Positions 1 through 5,646 of a stretch of 5,646 nucleotides of DNA are shown here, piece after piece. The translations under genes and the position numbers were made by a program. Source of the DNA: Verrucomicrobiales bacterium. Lineage in GTDB: Bacteria; Verrucomicrobiota; Verrucomicrobiia; Verrucomicrobiales; DEV007. How positions within the stretch are numbered: the stretch's first letter is position 1; each line of letters begins with the position of its first letter. The DNA is taken from assembly GCA_022424805.1 (NCBI GenBank), contig JAKMGR010000621.1, positions 1 to 5,646 of the forward strand, read 5' to 3'. Under the pieces are notes generated by a model. That model searched no databases, had not been told where the DNA came from, and saw only the letters and a list, made by a program, of their open reading frames with translations.

Positions 1-25
1 GTGTATGTATCTCCTCGCCTCCCCA

Positions 26-403
26 TCAGGGTTGCAATTCCGATTCCTCTCTGCGCCGTTGAATGCCAGTGGAGTTTTCGTCTGGATCCTGAACAAACGC
101 CATGTGGCAAACGGGGTCGAGGGGGCCGAAATGAAATTCGACATTGGCTTTTTCGAGTTCAGCAATTGCACTATCGAAGTCATCAACTTCCAGACCGACG
201 CTGCATCCATCCTTGCTCGGGAGCATTCCCTCGGCGAGACTGATCGGGAGCGTTCCTGCTCAGTTAACGTATTCGAACCAGTGGCCTCCCTCCATTTCGT
301 GATCTATGGTTGCGGTTAGGCCGAGAATTCCTCTATAAAATCCACGGGTGCATTTCATATCCGTCACGGGATACGCGGAATAGGCAATTTCTTGGACTTT
401 CAT
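26..403 (-). pseudogene. Glyoxalase/VOC-family protein, interrupted by one in-frame TGA
   Basis: Reading the minus strand from the ATG at 403-401 gives 47 residues beginning MKVQEIAYSAYPVTD and ending GGHWFEYVN. A TGA follows at 262-260, and the same frame then continues with AGTLPIS, VGLEVDDFD, PVCHMAFVQDPDENS and a stop at 28-26. The two halves together make one VOC (vicinal oxygen chelate) domain of the usual size of about 125 residues: an N-terminal PVTD...FY..ILGL segment and a C-terminal PVC...DPD.NS segment. Proteins of this family commonly have a glycine where the stop lies, so a single GGA-to-TGA change would explain it. The normally conserved DPDGN reads DPDEN, which may be further decay. 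TGA ends neighbouring genes, so it is not a reassigned sense codon. A 66-residue C-terminal fragment could start at the ATG at 226-224, but it is half a domain. VOC members include glyoxalases, dioxygenases and resistance proteins; the substrate cannot be told. A sequencing error is possible. Confidence 0.78.
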
Positions 404-506
404 TTTTTGGATAACTGGATCTTCGCATGCTTATCAACAGGCTCTTTCCACGTGCAAGACTTTCCCCTTTCCTTTCCCTGACAACAGGTCGTAACATTTG
501 TTGACC
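404..506. promoter_or_regulatory. Divergent intergenic region, probable promoters both ways
   Basis: This 103-bp gap lies between the start of the minus-strand VOC gene and the start of the plus-strand membrane-protein gene, so transcription in both directions should begin in or near it. I could not assign a convincing -35/-10 pair on either strand. A TTGACC at 501-506 directly abuts the plus-strand start codon and is too close to act as its -35 element. A pyrimidine-rich tract (about 459-479, runs of T and C) is the most marked compositional feature. No clear inverted repeat or ribosome binding site is visible. The regulatory role is inferred from gene orientation only. Confidence 0.35.
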
Positions 507-1325
507 ATGAGCGAATTATTGATCGTCCTGGGAGTCATTGTTTTCTCCTTTGCTTTGCGCAGTTTCCGCGCCCGCCTTCTCCGTAAGCTTGGAGCATTGG
601 GACTGCTGGCGGCGACTTTTCTCGCGTTCTATTTGCCGACTGGGAGCATTGCTGCCGGTGTCGGCGGATTGCTGATCTGGTTCTTGCTGCCGTGGCTGGA
701 ACTGTTGACCCGTGTGCGTAATCTGCGCCTCCCGATTCATAAATCGCTGGAGCAGCAAGCTCCTCCCGGTGCCTCGCGCTTTCCCGCTTTCAGCGAAATG
801 ACTGATGAAGTGGAAAAAGAAGGCTTCGAATATGTCACCGACACGGGTTGGGAATGGGACGGCGTGAAGCAGTTTTTTCGCCTTTTCTACAATGCAGAAA
901 CCCGCGAGCAGGCTGCGATCTGTCTTACCGAGCAGGATGATATTTCCTGGGGATGCCTCTCTCTGACGACCCGGCGGGAAAGCGGAATTATCTACCGGAC
1001 GACAAACGTTCCCTTCAGCACCCCGATGGCTTCGGCTCCAGATGTCATCGTGCGCCGAGAGCCCGAGGCCGAACTTTTTCCAGACGTTCTCGGGAAGCAT
1101 CGGGGCTGGATGAAAGATCTGGCACTCGAAACCGAAGACTTCGTGGCGGAGACACCTGAGGAGCTTCCGAATCTGATCGAACTTGAAGCCGGGCAGCAGA
1201 TCAAACATAACCTGGATAGCGGATTGATACGCCTCTCCGAAAAAGCCGACACCTTTCGCTACTCGTGGCGCGGGCTTTTTTATCTCTACTTTCAGCTAGT
1301 GAAAGATATGGTGAAAATGTGCTGA
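507..1325 (+). CDS. Uncharacterised protein with N-terminal membrane region
   Basis: This is a 272-residue protein from the ATG at 507. An in-frame TTG at 498 would add three residues and is less likely. The N-terminus is hydrophobic: a segment at about residues 3-18 (LLIVLGVIVFSFAL), a basic stretch RSFRARLLRK at 18-27, then two more hydrophobic segments at about 28-43 and 48-67. The remaining 200 residues are soluble, charged and rich in aromatic residues, with a central Trp-rich stretch (TGWEWDGVKQFFRLFY, about 113-128) and many acidic residues at about 185-245. The positive residues between segments 1 and 2 suggest a cytoplasmic loop there, which after segment 3 would also leave the C-terminal domain in the cytoplasm. 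I recognise no family or catalytic motif. There is no good Shine-Dalgarno sequence. The gene precedes deoC by 41 bp on the same strand without a visible terminator and may be co-transcribed with it, but nothing in the protein ties it to deoxyribose metabolism. Confidence 0.85.
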   Translation: MSELLIVLGVIVFSFALRSFRARLLRKLGALGLLAATFLAFYLPTGSIAAGVGGLLIWFLLPWLELLTRVRNLRLPIHKSLEQQAPPGASRFPAFSEMTDEVEKEGFEYVTDTGWEWDGVKQFFRLFYNAETREQAAICLTEQDDISWGCLSLTTRRESGIIYRTTNVPFSTPMASAPDVIVRREPEAELFPDVLGKHRGWMKDLALETEDFVAETPEELPNLIELEAGQQIKHNLDSGLIRLSEKADTFRYSWRGLFYLYFQLVKDMVKMC

Positions 1326-1366
1326 ACGCAGCGTTTCGAAACCAAAACCCTCGCTTTCCTTTTTCC

Positions 1367-2269
1367 ATGGCCACATTTCCCCTGCAGCAACCCGTTCCTC
1401 TAGTTGATCAAGTTGGGGTGGAGGAACGCGCCGCCAAATTCACGAAACGGTCGATCAAGAACGAGGCCAAGGCGGTTGGTTTGAAGATGGCGGTTTCGAT
1501 GATGGACCTGACGACCCTGGAGGGAGCCGATTCGAAGGGCAAAGTCACCCATCTCTGTCGTAAGGCCCTCCTTCCAATGGCAGATCGCTACGATTGCCCG
1601 CCGTGCGCTGCGGTCTGCGTCTATCCGAATCTCGTCGCGCATGCCGTTTCGGAACTGAAGGGCACGGGAATTCCGGTCGCATCTGTTGCTACCGGATTTC
1701 CAAGCGGCCAGTATCCTCTCGATCTTCGCATTGCTGATGTTCGCGATGCAGTCAGCTTCGGGGCGGAAGAGATCGACATGGTTATCAGCCGTGGCCGTTT
1801 TCTCGAAGGCGAGCTGAATGAAGTCTTCGATGAGATCGCAGCGACGAAAGAAGCCTGCGGCAAGGCGCATTTGAAGGTGATTTTCGAAACTGGTGAGCTG
1901 CAGACTTATGACAATGTCAGGCTCATCAGCCAGATAGCAATCGAAGCCGGGGCGGATTTCATCAAAACCTCGACCGGTAAAGTTTCACCTGCCGCGACGC
2001 TTCCCGTGACGCTCGTCATGGTCGAGACGGCGCGGGATCACTTTCTCGCGACGGGAAAAAAAATCGGAGTCAAGCCTGCGGGCGGACTTCGGACCGCGAA
2101 ACAGGCGCTGCAGTTTCTTGTCATGGTAAAAGAAACTGTCGGAGAAGACTGGCTGACTCCGGAGTTGTTCCGGTTTGGAGCCAGTTCCTTGCTCAGCGAT
2201 GTCGAGTTGCAGCTCGCGAAGTTGGTTGATGGGAACTATCAGAGTGCGAAATATTTTTCTAAGGGATGA
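1367..2269 (+). CDS. deoC: Deoxyribose-phosphate aldolase, long animal-type form
   Basis: This 300-residue class I aldolase cleaves 2-deoxy-D-ribose 5-phosphate into D-glyceraldehyde 3-phosphate and acetaldehyde in the cytoplasm, the last step of deoxynucleoside breakdown. The TIM-barrel motifs appear in order: MMDLTTLEG (45-53), AAVCVYP (81-87), VASVATGFPSGQ (104-115), EEIDMVI (134-140), DFIKTSTGK (197-205) and VKPAGGLRTAK (235-245). K200 matches the Schiff-base lysine (E. coli K167), K236 the second active-site lysine (K201) and D137 the proton-relay aspartate (D102). It is longer than the E. coli enzyme (259 residues) and resembles human DERA in its N-terminal extension, its HLK...TGEL segment and its ELFRFGASSLLSDVE C-terminal region. 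The frame is open back to 1265, but that would overlap the preceding gene by about 60 bp and add residues that do not look like the family, so the ATG at 1367 is preferred. Its stop overlaps the start of the aldehyde dehydrogenase gene (ATGA), which indicates translational coupling. Confidence 0.96.
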   Translation: MATFPLQQPVPLVDQVGVEERAAKFTKRSIKNEAKAVGLKMAVSMMDLTTLEGADSKGKVTHLCRKALLPMADRYDCPPCAAVCVYPNLVAHAVSELKGTGIPVASVATGFPSGQYPLDLRIADVRDAVSFGAEEIDMVISRGRFLEGELNEVFDEIAATKEACGKAHLKVIFETGELQTYDNVRLISQIAIEAGADFIKTSTGKVSPAATLPVTLVMVETARDHFLATGKKIGVKPAGGLRTAKQALQFLVMVKETVGEDWLTPELFRFGASSLLSDVELQLAKLVDGNYQSAKYFSKG

Positions 2270-3729
2270 TCCAAAGGATGAGTGATTTGAAATTTGGTTC
2301 GGCATTTGAATATGCACCGGCGCCGGAGTCGACTCCGGTGAAGTTAAAAAAGCAGTACGAGCTTTTCATCGATGGAGAATTTAGGGCTCCGTCGGGAGGA
2401 AGATATTTTGGATCGGTAAATCCAGCGACCGGAAAGCGTCACGCCCGGATTGCGAAAGCGGAGCCGGCTGATGTCGATGCCGCGATTCAATCTGCCCGCA
2501 ACGCCTACAGCAAAGTCTGGTCCAAAATGGCGTCTTCGGAGCGCGGGAAATACCTCTTCCGGATTGCACGCATCATTCAGGAGAAAGCACGCGAGCTCGC
2601 CATCCTCGAATCGATGGACGGTGGCAAGCCGATCAAGGAGAGTCGCGACGTTGATGTTCCGCTCGTCGCAGCCCACTTTTTTTACTACGCCGGTTGGGCC
2701 GATAAACTCGACTATGCTTTTCCCGGACGCAGTCCGAAACCTGTCGGAGTCGCCGGACAAGTGATCCCATGGAATTTCCCGCTTCTGATGGCGGCCTGGA
2801 AGATCGCGCCTGCGCTGGCCTGCGGAAACACCGTTGTGCTGAAGCCGGCGGAGACCACCTCCGTCACCGTGATGCACCTCGCTGAAATATTTCAGGAAGC
2901 GGGGCTGCCCGATGGCGTCGTCAATATTGTGACCGGGGCAGGGGATACCGGTGAATACCTCGTCGGCCACGATGGTATCGACAAAGTTGCTTTCACCGGA
3001 TCCACTAGCGTGGGGAAGAAGATCGCGGAGACCGTCGCGGGCACTGGGAAAAAACTCACGCTCGAACTGGGAGGAAAAGCAGCGAACATCGTCTTCGACG
3101 ACGCTCCCATCGAACAGGCCGTCGAAGGGGTCATCAATGGAATCTATTTCAATCAGGGCCATGTCTGCTGCGCCGGAAGTCGTCTCCTCGTGCAGGAATC
3201 GATTCACGACGACTTTGTAGCTCGCCTGGAGCGCCGGATCGAAACCTTGCGAGTGGGTGATCCACTCGACAAAAATACCGACATTGGCGCGATCAATTCC
3301 AAGGAGCAACTCGGTCGTATAACCAGCCTGATCGGTTCCGGAATTGATGAAGGCGCGACGCTGCACGAGTCGAGCTGTCCCTTGCCTGACTCCGGCTACT
3401 GGTGCCGCCCTTCTTTCTTCACCAACGTCAGTCCAAGCCATCGCATCGCTCGCGAGGAAATTTTCGGACCCGTTCTGAGTGTTCTCACTTTCCGCACGCC
3501 TGCCGAAGCCGTGAGCCGGGCAAATGACACCTGCTACGGTCTCAGTGCGGGAATCTGGACCGACAAGGGTAGTAAGATTTTCCAAATCGCAGACCAAATC
3601 CAAGCCGGAGTAATTTGGGCTAACACCTTCAATAAATTTGATCCGACCAGCCCTTTCGGAGGCTACCTCGAAAGCGGTTTCGGGCGCGAAGGGGGAATGC
3701 ATGGACTGATGCCCTATGTCCAGATCTGA
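2266..3729 (+). CDS. NAD(P)-dependent aldehyde dehydrogenase, ALDH16-like
   Basis: This 487-residue cytoplasmic ALDH-superfamily enzyme oxidises an aldehyde to the acid. Family landmarks are FIDGEF (34-39), IPWNFPLLM (167-175, oxyanion-hole N170), KPAE (193-196, cofactor-binding K193), FTGSTSVG (243-250), LELGGK (266-271, catalytic base E267), FNQGHVCCAGSR (295-306, catalytic nucleophile C301) and EEIFGP (397-402, ribose-binding E398). The catalytic set is therefore complete. The C-terminal SPFGGYLESGFGREGG resembles the first domain of ALDH16-type proteins. The protein stops soon after this motif, and no second ALDH domain follows. The ATG at 2266 overlaps the deoC stop codon. A second ATG at 2278 would give a protein four residues shorter. 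Purine runs AAGGG (2261-2265) and AAAGG (2273-2277) abut the two starts, so the choice is open. Coupling to deoC suggests that acetaldehyde from the aldolase reaction is a substrate, but the sequence alone does not prove this. Confidence 0.95.
   Translation: MIQRMSDLKFGSAFEYAPAPESTPVKLKKQYELFIDGEFRAPSGGRYFGSVNPATGKRHARIAKAEPADVDAAIQSARNAYSKVWSKMASSERGKYLFRIARIIQEKARELAILESMDGGKPIKESRDVDVPLVAAHFFYYAGWADKLDYAFPGRSPKPVGVAGQVIPWNFPLLMAAWKIAPALACGNTVVLKPAETTSVTVMHLAEIFQEAGLPDGVVNIVTGAGDTGEYLVGHDGIDKVAFTGSTSVGKKIAETVAGTGKKLTLELGGKAANIVFDDAPIEQAVEGVINGIYFNQGHVCCAGSRLLVQESIHDDFVARLERRIETLRVGDPLDKNTDIGAINSKEQLGRITSLIGSGIDEGATLHESSCPLPDSGYWCRPSFFTNVSPSHRIAREEIFGPVLSVLTFRTPAEAVSRANDTCYGLSAGIWTDKGSKIFQIADQIQAGVIWANTFNKFDPTSPFGGYLESGFGREGGMHGLMPYVQI
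2323..2338. repeat. 16-nt perfect palindrome in the aldehyde dehydrogenase 5' coding region
   Basis: CCGGAGTCGACTCCGG is an exact self-complementary sequence about 57 bases after the first start codon of the aldehyde dehydrogenase gene. A competing stem is possible between CACCGG (2315-2320) and CCGGTG (2335-2340). It encodes part of the low-complexity N-terminal segment before the conserved ALDH fold, where sequence constraint is low. As mRNA it could form a GC-rich hairpin, and as DNA it could be a dyad protein-binding site. Chance is also a fair explanation. The palindrome is certain; any function is speculation. Confidence 0.55.
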
Positions 3730-4015
3730 AACAGACTGGAAAATCTGTCCGCTCTGTGAGCGCCCCATCCCGCCGGAGTTGGAGAGTCGCCACCATCTAA
3801 TCCCGAAGCTGAAAGGGGGCAAGCATGGGCCGATCGCAGTGCTCCACACGATCTGTCATAGCAAGGTTCACAGCCTGTTCAGCGAAGCTGAGCTGGCCCG
3901 TGTCTACAATACCATCGAAGCGCTTCGCGAAAATGAAGAGATCATGCGTTTCGTAAAGTGGATCAGCAAGCGGCCGCCGGAGTTTCGATCGAAGAATCGT
4001 TCGCCGAGAGACTGA
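3716..4015 (+). CDS. Small HNH endonuclease-like protein
   Basis: This 99-residue protein carries the elements of a zinc-bound HNH (beta-beta-alpha metal) nuclease fold. A CPLC knuckle (C11, C14) is followed by SRHHLIPK (24-31, with the paired histidines H26 and H27), KLKGGKHGP (31-39), LHTICHSKVH (43-52, with H44, C47, H48 and H52) and a helical basic tail. Families of this type are common, compact, stand-alone bacterial proteins annotated as HNH endonucleases; their cellular job is mostly unknown, and nuclease activity is inferred from the motif. There is no signal peptide or membrane segment. The ATG at 3716 lies inside the end of the aldehyde dehydrogenase gene (14-base overlap), so it is probably translated from the same mRNA. 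No intron, intein, restriction methylase or toxin partner is adjacent, so a homing or restriction role is not supported here. Confidence 0.88.
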   Translation: MSRSETDWKICPLCERPIPPELESRHHLIPKLKGGKHGPIAVLHTICHSKVHSLFSEAELARVYNTIEALRENEEIMRFVKWISKRPPEFRSKNRSPRD

Positions 4016-4017
4016 TC

Positions 4018-5052
4018 TCAAATGTGCTCGGGGAACAGTCGAATATTAGCGACCGTTCGCAGTTTCTTCATCAAAATTTCGACGACCTCCGCAGTGCGCT
4101 GATTTTCGAGATGATGGCGGATCTCGAGTTCGACTTCTTCAAAGGTGACGGGTCTTTCCTCCTGCCGGTCTAACACTTCGACAATGTGCCAGCCGATCTC
4201 GGTTCGAAACGGATTGCTCAGATCGCCGGGTTTCATTGCAAAAACCGTTTTGGCGAAAATTTCAGGAACTCGGTCACGAGCGAACCAGTTCAGGTCCCCT
4301 CCGATCTTTTTCGTTTTTGGATCCTCGGAAAATGCTGCGGCTAATTCCTCAAAGGTGTTTTCTTTTTCCACGATCTGGCGGTGCAGGTCGCGAATCATTT
4401 CCTCGCGGTTTTCGTCGTCGACTTCGACGGTGCTCAGGAAGATGTGCCGGGCGCGAACTTTTTCCGGCTCGATGAAACCTTCGCCGGTTTCGCGGTTTTC
4501 TTCGAACCACGCTTTCACTTCCTCGTCCATGACGTCGACTCCAGGAGCGATGCGATTCTCGAGCCACTTTTTGCGAGATACGATGCGAGCGAGTTCCTCT
4601 TGTATCTTTTCGTCCGGCAGCTGTTGGTAGCCGGCTCGCTCGGCCAATTCGTTTTCCGAAGAGAATTGGGAAAGCCACCGGGCAGTTAAAGCGTCGATTT
4701 CTTCCTGCGGGGCGCGGGATTCTTCTCCGTCGGCATATTGTCGCACCAGCGTGTCGTTGATGAGCGATTGCAGCGCCGCACGACGGATCATGCGCAGATT
4801 CGCCTCCGGTACTTCCTCGATGTCTTTCCCGCGCTGATACAAATGCCGAGCGACAGCGAGGTCGAGCTGCTCTCCGGTGATTGGCTCCTGGTTTACGAGT
4901 GCGACCCACTTGTTAGCTTCCGCCGCCTTGCGCGTCAGATCGGTCCGTTTGCTGATCGATCGCTTCAGCGGCCCGTTGCAGGTCCTGAGATCAAGAAACA
5001 GGTACCCGATAAAAACGACGTAAAGAACGATGCGCCACGGAAACCGTTTCAT
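4018..5052 (-). CDS. Membrane-anchored SurA/PpiC-type peptidyl-prolyl isomerase
   Basis: This 344-residue protein begins MKRFPWR, followed by a hydrophobic segment at about 8-20 (IVLYVVFIGYLFL) that acts as a signal peptide or membrane anchor and sends the rest out of the cytoplasm. Next comes a SurA-N-like chaperone region (about 49-170) starting WVALVNQEPITGEQLD and made of charged helices. A parvulin (PpiC) domain at about 198-297 contains VRARHIF, the FSEDP segment, GGDLNWF, FAMKPGDLSNPF and GWHIVEVLD. A helical C-terminal tail follows. Parvulins catalyse cis-trans isomerisation of proline bonds, and the SurA/PrsA kind helps fold exported or outer-membrane proteins. C25 is not in a recognisable lipobox. 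The frame is open to 5121, but the ATG at 5052 puts the basic, hydrophobic segment at the N-terminus and avoids overlap with metF. The alternative ATG at 5094 would overlap metF by 14 bases. No Shine-Dalgarno sequence is visible. The gene lies 28 bp after metF and is probably in the same operon. Confidence 0.9.
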   Translation of the reverse strand: MKRFPWRIVLYVVFIGYLFLDLRTCNGPLKRSISKRTDLTRKAAEANKWVALVNQEPITGEQLDLAVARHLYQRGKDIEEVPEANLRMIRRAALQSLINDTLVRQYADGEESRAPQEEIDALTARWLSQFSSENELAERAGYQQLPDEKIQEELARIVSRKKWLENRIAPGVDVMDEEVKAWFEENRETGEGFIEPEKVRARHIFLSTVEVDDENREEMIRDLHRQIVEKENTFEELAAAFSEDPKTKKIGGDLNWFARDRVPEIFAKTVFAMKPGDLSNPFRTEIGWHIVEVLDRQEERPVTFEEVELEIRHHLENQRTAEVVEILMKKLRTVANIRLFPEHI

Positions 5053-5080
5053 GTCTTGTTGGGTGGGAAACTCAACTGGG

Positions 5081-5646
5081 TCAAGTCGAAGCATGCAGCC
5101 CGAGATTCGCGTAGATCTCACGGGTGGCGTGTGATTTGTTGAGAGTGTAAAAGTGAATACCGCTGACTTCTTTTTCGAGCAGGTCAGAGCATTGTTCGGT
5201 CGCGTAGTGGATGCCGACTTTTTCGATGGATTCGGGATCGTCTCCGGCGCGATTCAGAGCCCGAAGCAGTTTCGCCGGGAATCGCGCTCCGGCGGCGAGG
5301 CCCGCCATTCTTTCCATTCCTTTCGTCGTCGTCACGGGCATGATCCCGGCGATGATGGGAATATCGATTCCGGCTAGCGAACAGCGATCCCGGAAGTCGT
5401 GAAAATCATCATTGTGAAAGAAGAGCTGGGTCACGATGTAGTCGGCACCTTGATCGACCTTTGCCTTAAGGTAATCCATCTCCTTGAGTCGATTCGGCGT
5501 TCCGGGATGACCTTCGGGAAAGCCCGCGACTCCGATGCCGAAACCGCGATCGTCCGGGTGATCGGAGAAGTTGCGAATATAGCGGACCAGGTCGGCGGCC
5601 TGCTGAAAGGCGTCGTCGGCCTTGTTGTAGTTTGCGAGGTCGCGAG
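5081..5646 (-). CDS. metF: 5,10-methylenetetrahydrofolate reductase, C-terminal part (cut by window edge)
   Basis: Reading the minus strand in from the right edge gives 187 residues without an internal stop, ending ...ANLGLHAST. MetF is a flavoprotein that reduces 5,10-methylene-THF to 5-methyl-THF for methionine synthesis. Family signatures include the GVAGFPEGHPGTPN segment, LKAKVDQGADYIVTQLFF (the TQ glutamine is the folate-binding position equivalent to E. coli Q183), IPIIAGIMPVT, and the C-terminal GIHFYTLNKSHATREIY. The N-terminal third, with the catalytic glutamate and the LRGD-type loop, lies outside the window, so catalytic competence and the start codon cannot be judged. The ATG at 5479 is internal and is not the start. 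The stop is 28 bp upstream of the peptidyl-prolyl isomerase start on the same strand. Confidence 0.96.
   Translation of the reverse strand, partial: RDLANYNKADDAFQQAADLVRYIRNFSDHPDDRGFGIGVAGFPEGHPGTPNRLKEMDYLKAKVDQGADYIVTQLFFHNDDFHDFRDRCSLAGIDIPIIAGIMPVTTTKGMERMAGLAAGARFPAKLLRALNRAGDDPESIEKVGIHYATEQCSDLLEKEVSGIHFYTLNKSHATREIYANLGLHAST

Noticed and set aside
498..506. TTG start at 498 and a TTGACC promoter box at 501-506
   Set aside because: The ATG at 507 is a better start and the extension is only three residues. A -35 box touching the start codon could not drive this gene.
516..1208. 230-codon minus-strand open frame opposite the membrane-protein gene
   Set aside because: Its composition is irregular (rich in Arg, Ser and Gln), it shows no motif, and the opposite strand has a coherent membrane-segment plus soluble-domain layout.
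1265..1366. N-terminal extension of deoC to the ATG at 1265
   Set aside because: It would overlap the preceding gene by about 60 bp and adds 34 residues unlike the family, whereas the ATG at 1367 gives a length close to long-form DERA.
2344..3849. 501-codon open frame on the minus strand opposite the aldehyde dehydrogenase and HNH genes
   Set aside because: It lies antisense to a gene with complete ALDH motifs, its translation shows no recognisable domain, and such long shadow frames are common opposite biased GC-rich coding sequence.
4004..4024. Possible bidirectional terminator at the convergent gene ends
   Set aside because: Only a 4-bp GAGA/TCTC stem (4008-4011 with 4016-4019) is present, with no T-run on either side.
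4978..4980. C25 of the isomerase as a lipoprotein cysteine
   Set aside because: The preceding residues (LDLRT) include charged residues and do not form a lipobox.
5053..5121. Longer start for the peptidyl-prolyl isomerase (ATG at 5121 or 5094)
   Set aside because: Both starts overlap the metF coding region and place a polar stretch before the signal-anchor segment. The ATG at 5052 gives a typical basic-then-hydrophobic N-terminus.

Overview
The window is ordinary bacterial chromosome of moderate GC content. It carries five apparently intact genes, one gene that runs off the right edge, and one broken gene at the left edge. The Shine-Dalgarno signals are weak or absent. That, together with a long animal-type DeoC paired with an ALDH16-like aldehyde dehydrogenase, suggests a Verrucomicrobiota or related PVC-group bacterium. 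This is inference from protein character only, since there is no rRNA or other marker gene here. No mobile element, CRISPR array, tRNA, rRNA or phage gene was recognised.

Left part (1-506): a minus-strand glyoxalase/VOC-family gene at 26-403, readable end to end in one frame except for a single in-frame TGA at 260-262. The length around the TGA is preserved, so this looks like a one-base nonsense change. A gap of about 100 bp (404-506) separates it from the divergent plus-strand genes and probably holds promoters for both directions.

Middle part (507-4015), all plus strand and tightly packed: an unrecognised protein with an N-terminal membrane region, then a 41-bp gap, then deoC (2-deoxyribose-5-phosphate aldolase), which overlaps an aldehyde dehydrogenase gene by 4 bp (ATGA). 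The dehydrogenase gene in turn overlaps a small HNH-nuclease-like gene by 14 bp. DeoC splits deoxyribose 5-phosphate into glyceraldehyde 3-phosphate and acetaldehyde. The co-transcribed dehydrogenase is well placed to oxidise the acetaldehyde or another aldehyde of the same route. The HNH gene has no obvious metabolic link and may simply share the transcript.

Right part (4018-5646), minus strand: metF (5,10-methylenetetrahydrofolate reductase, C-terminal 187 residues only) followed 28 bp later by a membrane-anchored SurA/PpiC-type peptidyl-prolyl isomerase. This unit converges on the HNH gene, with only two bases between the two stop codons and no visible terminator.

I did not find a convincing new biological system. 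The items most worth a second look are the single-stop VOC gene, the deoC-ALDH pair, and the uncharacterised membrane protein.
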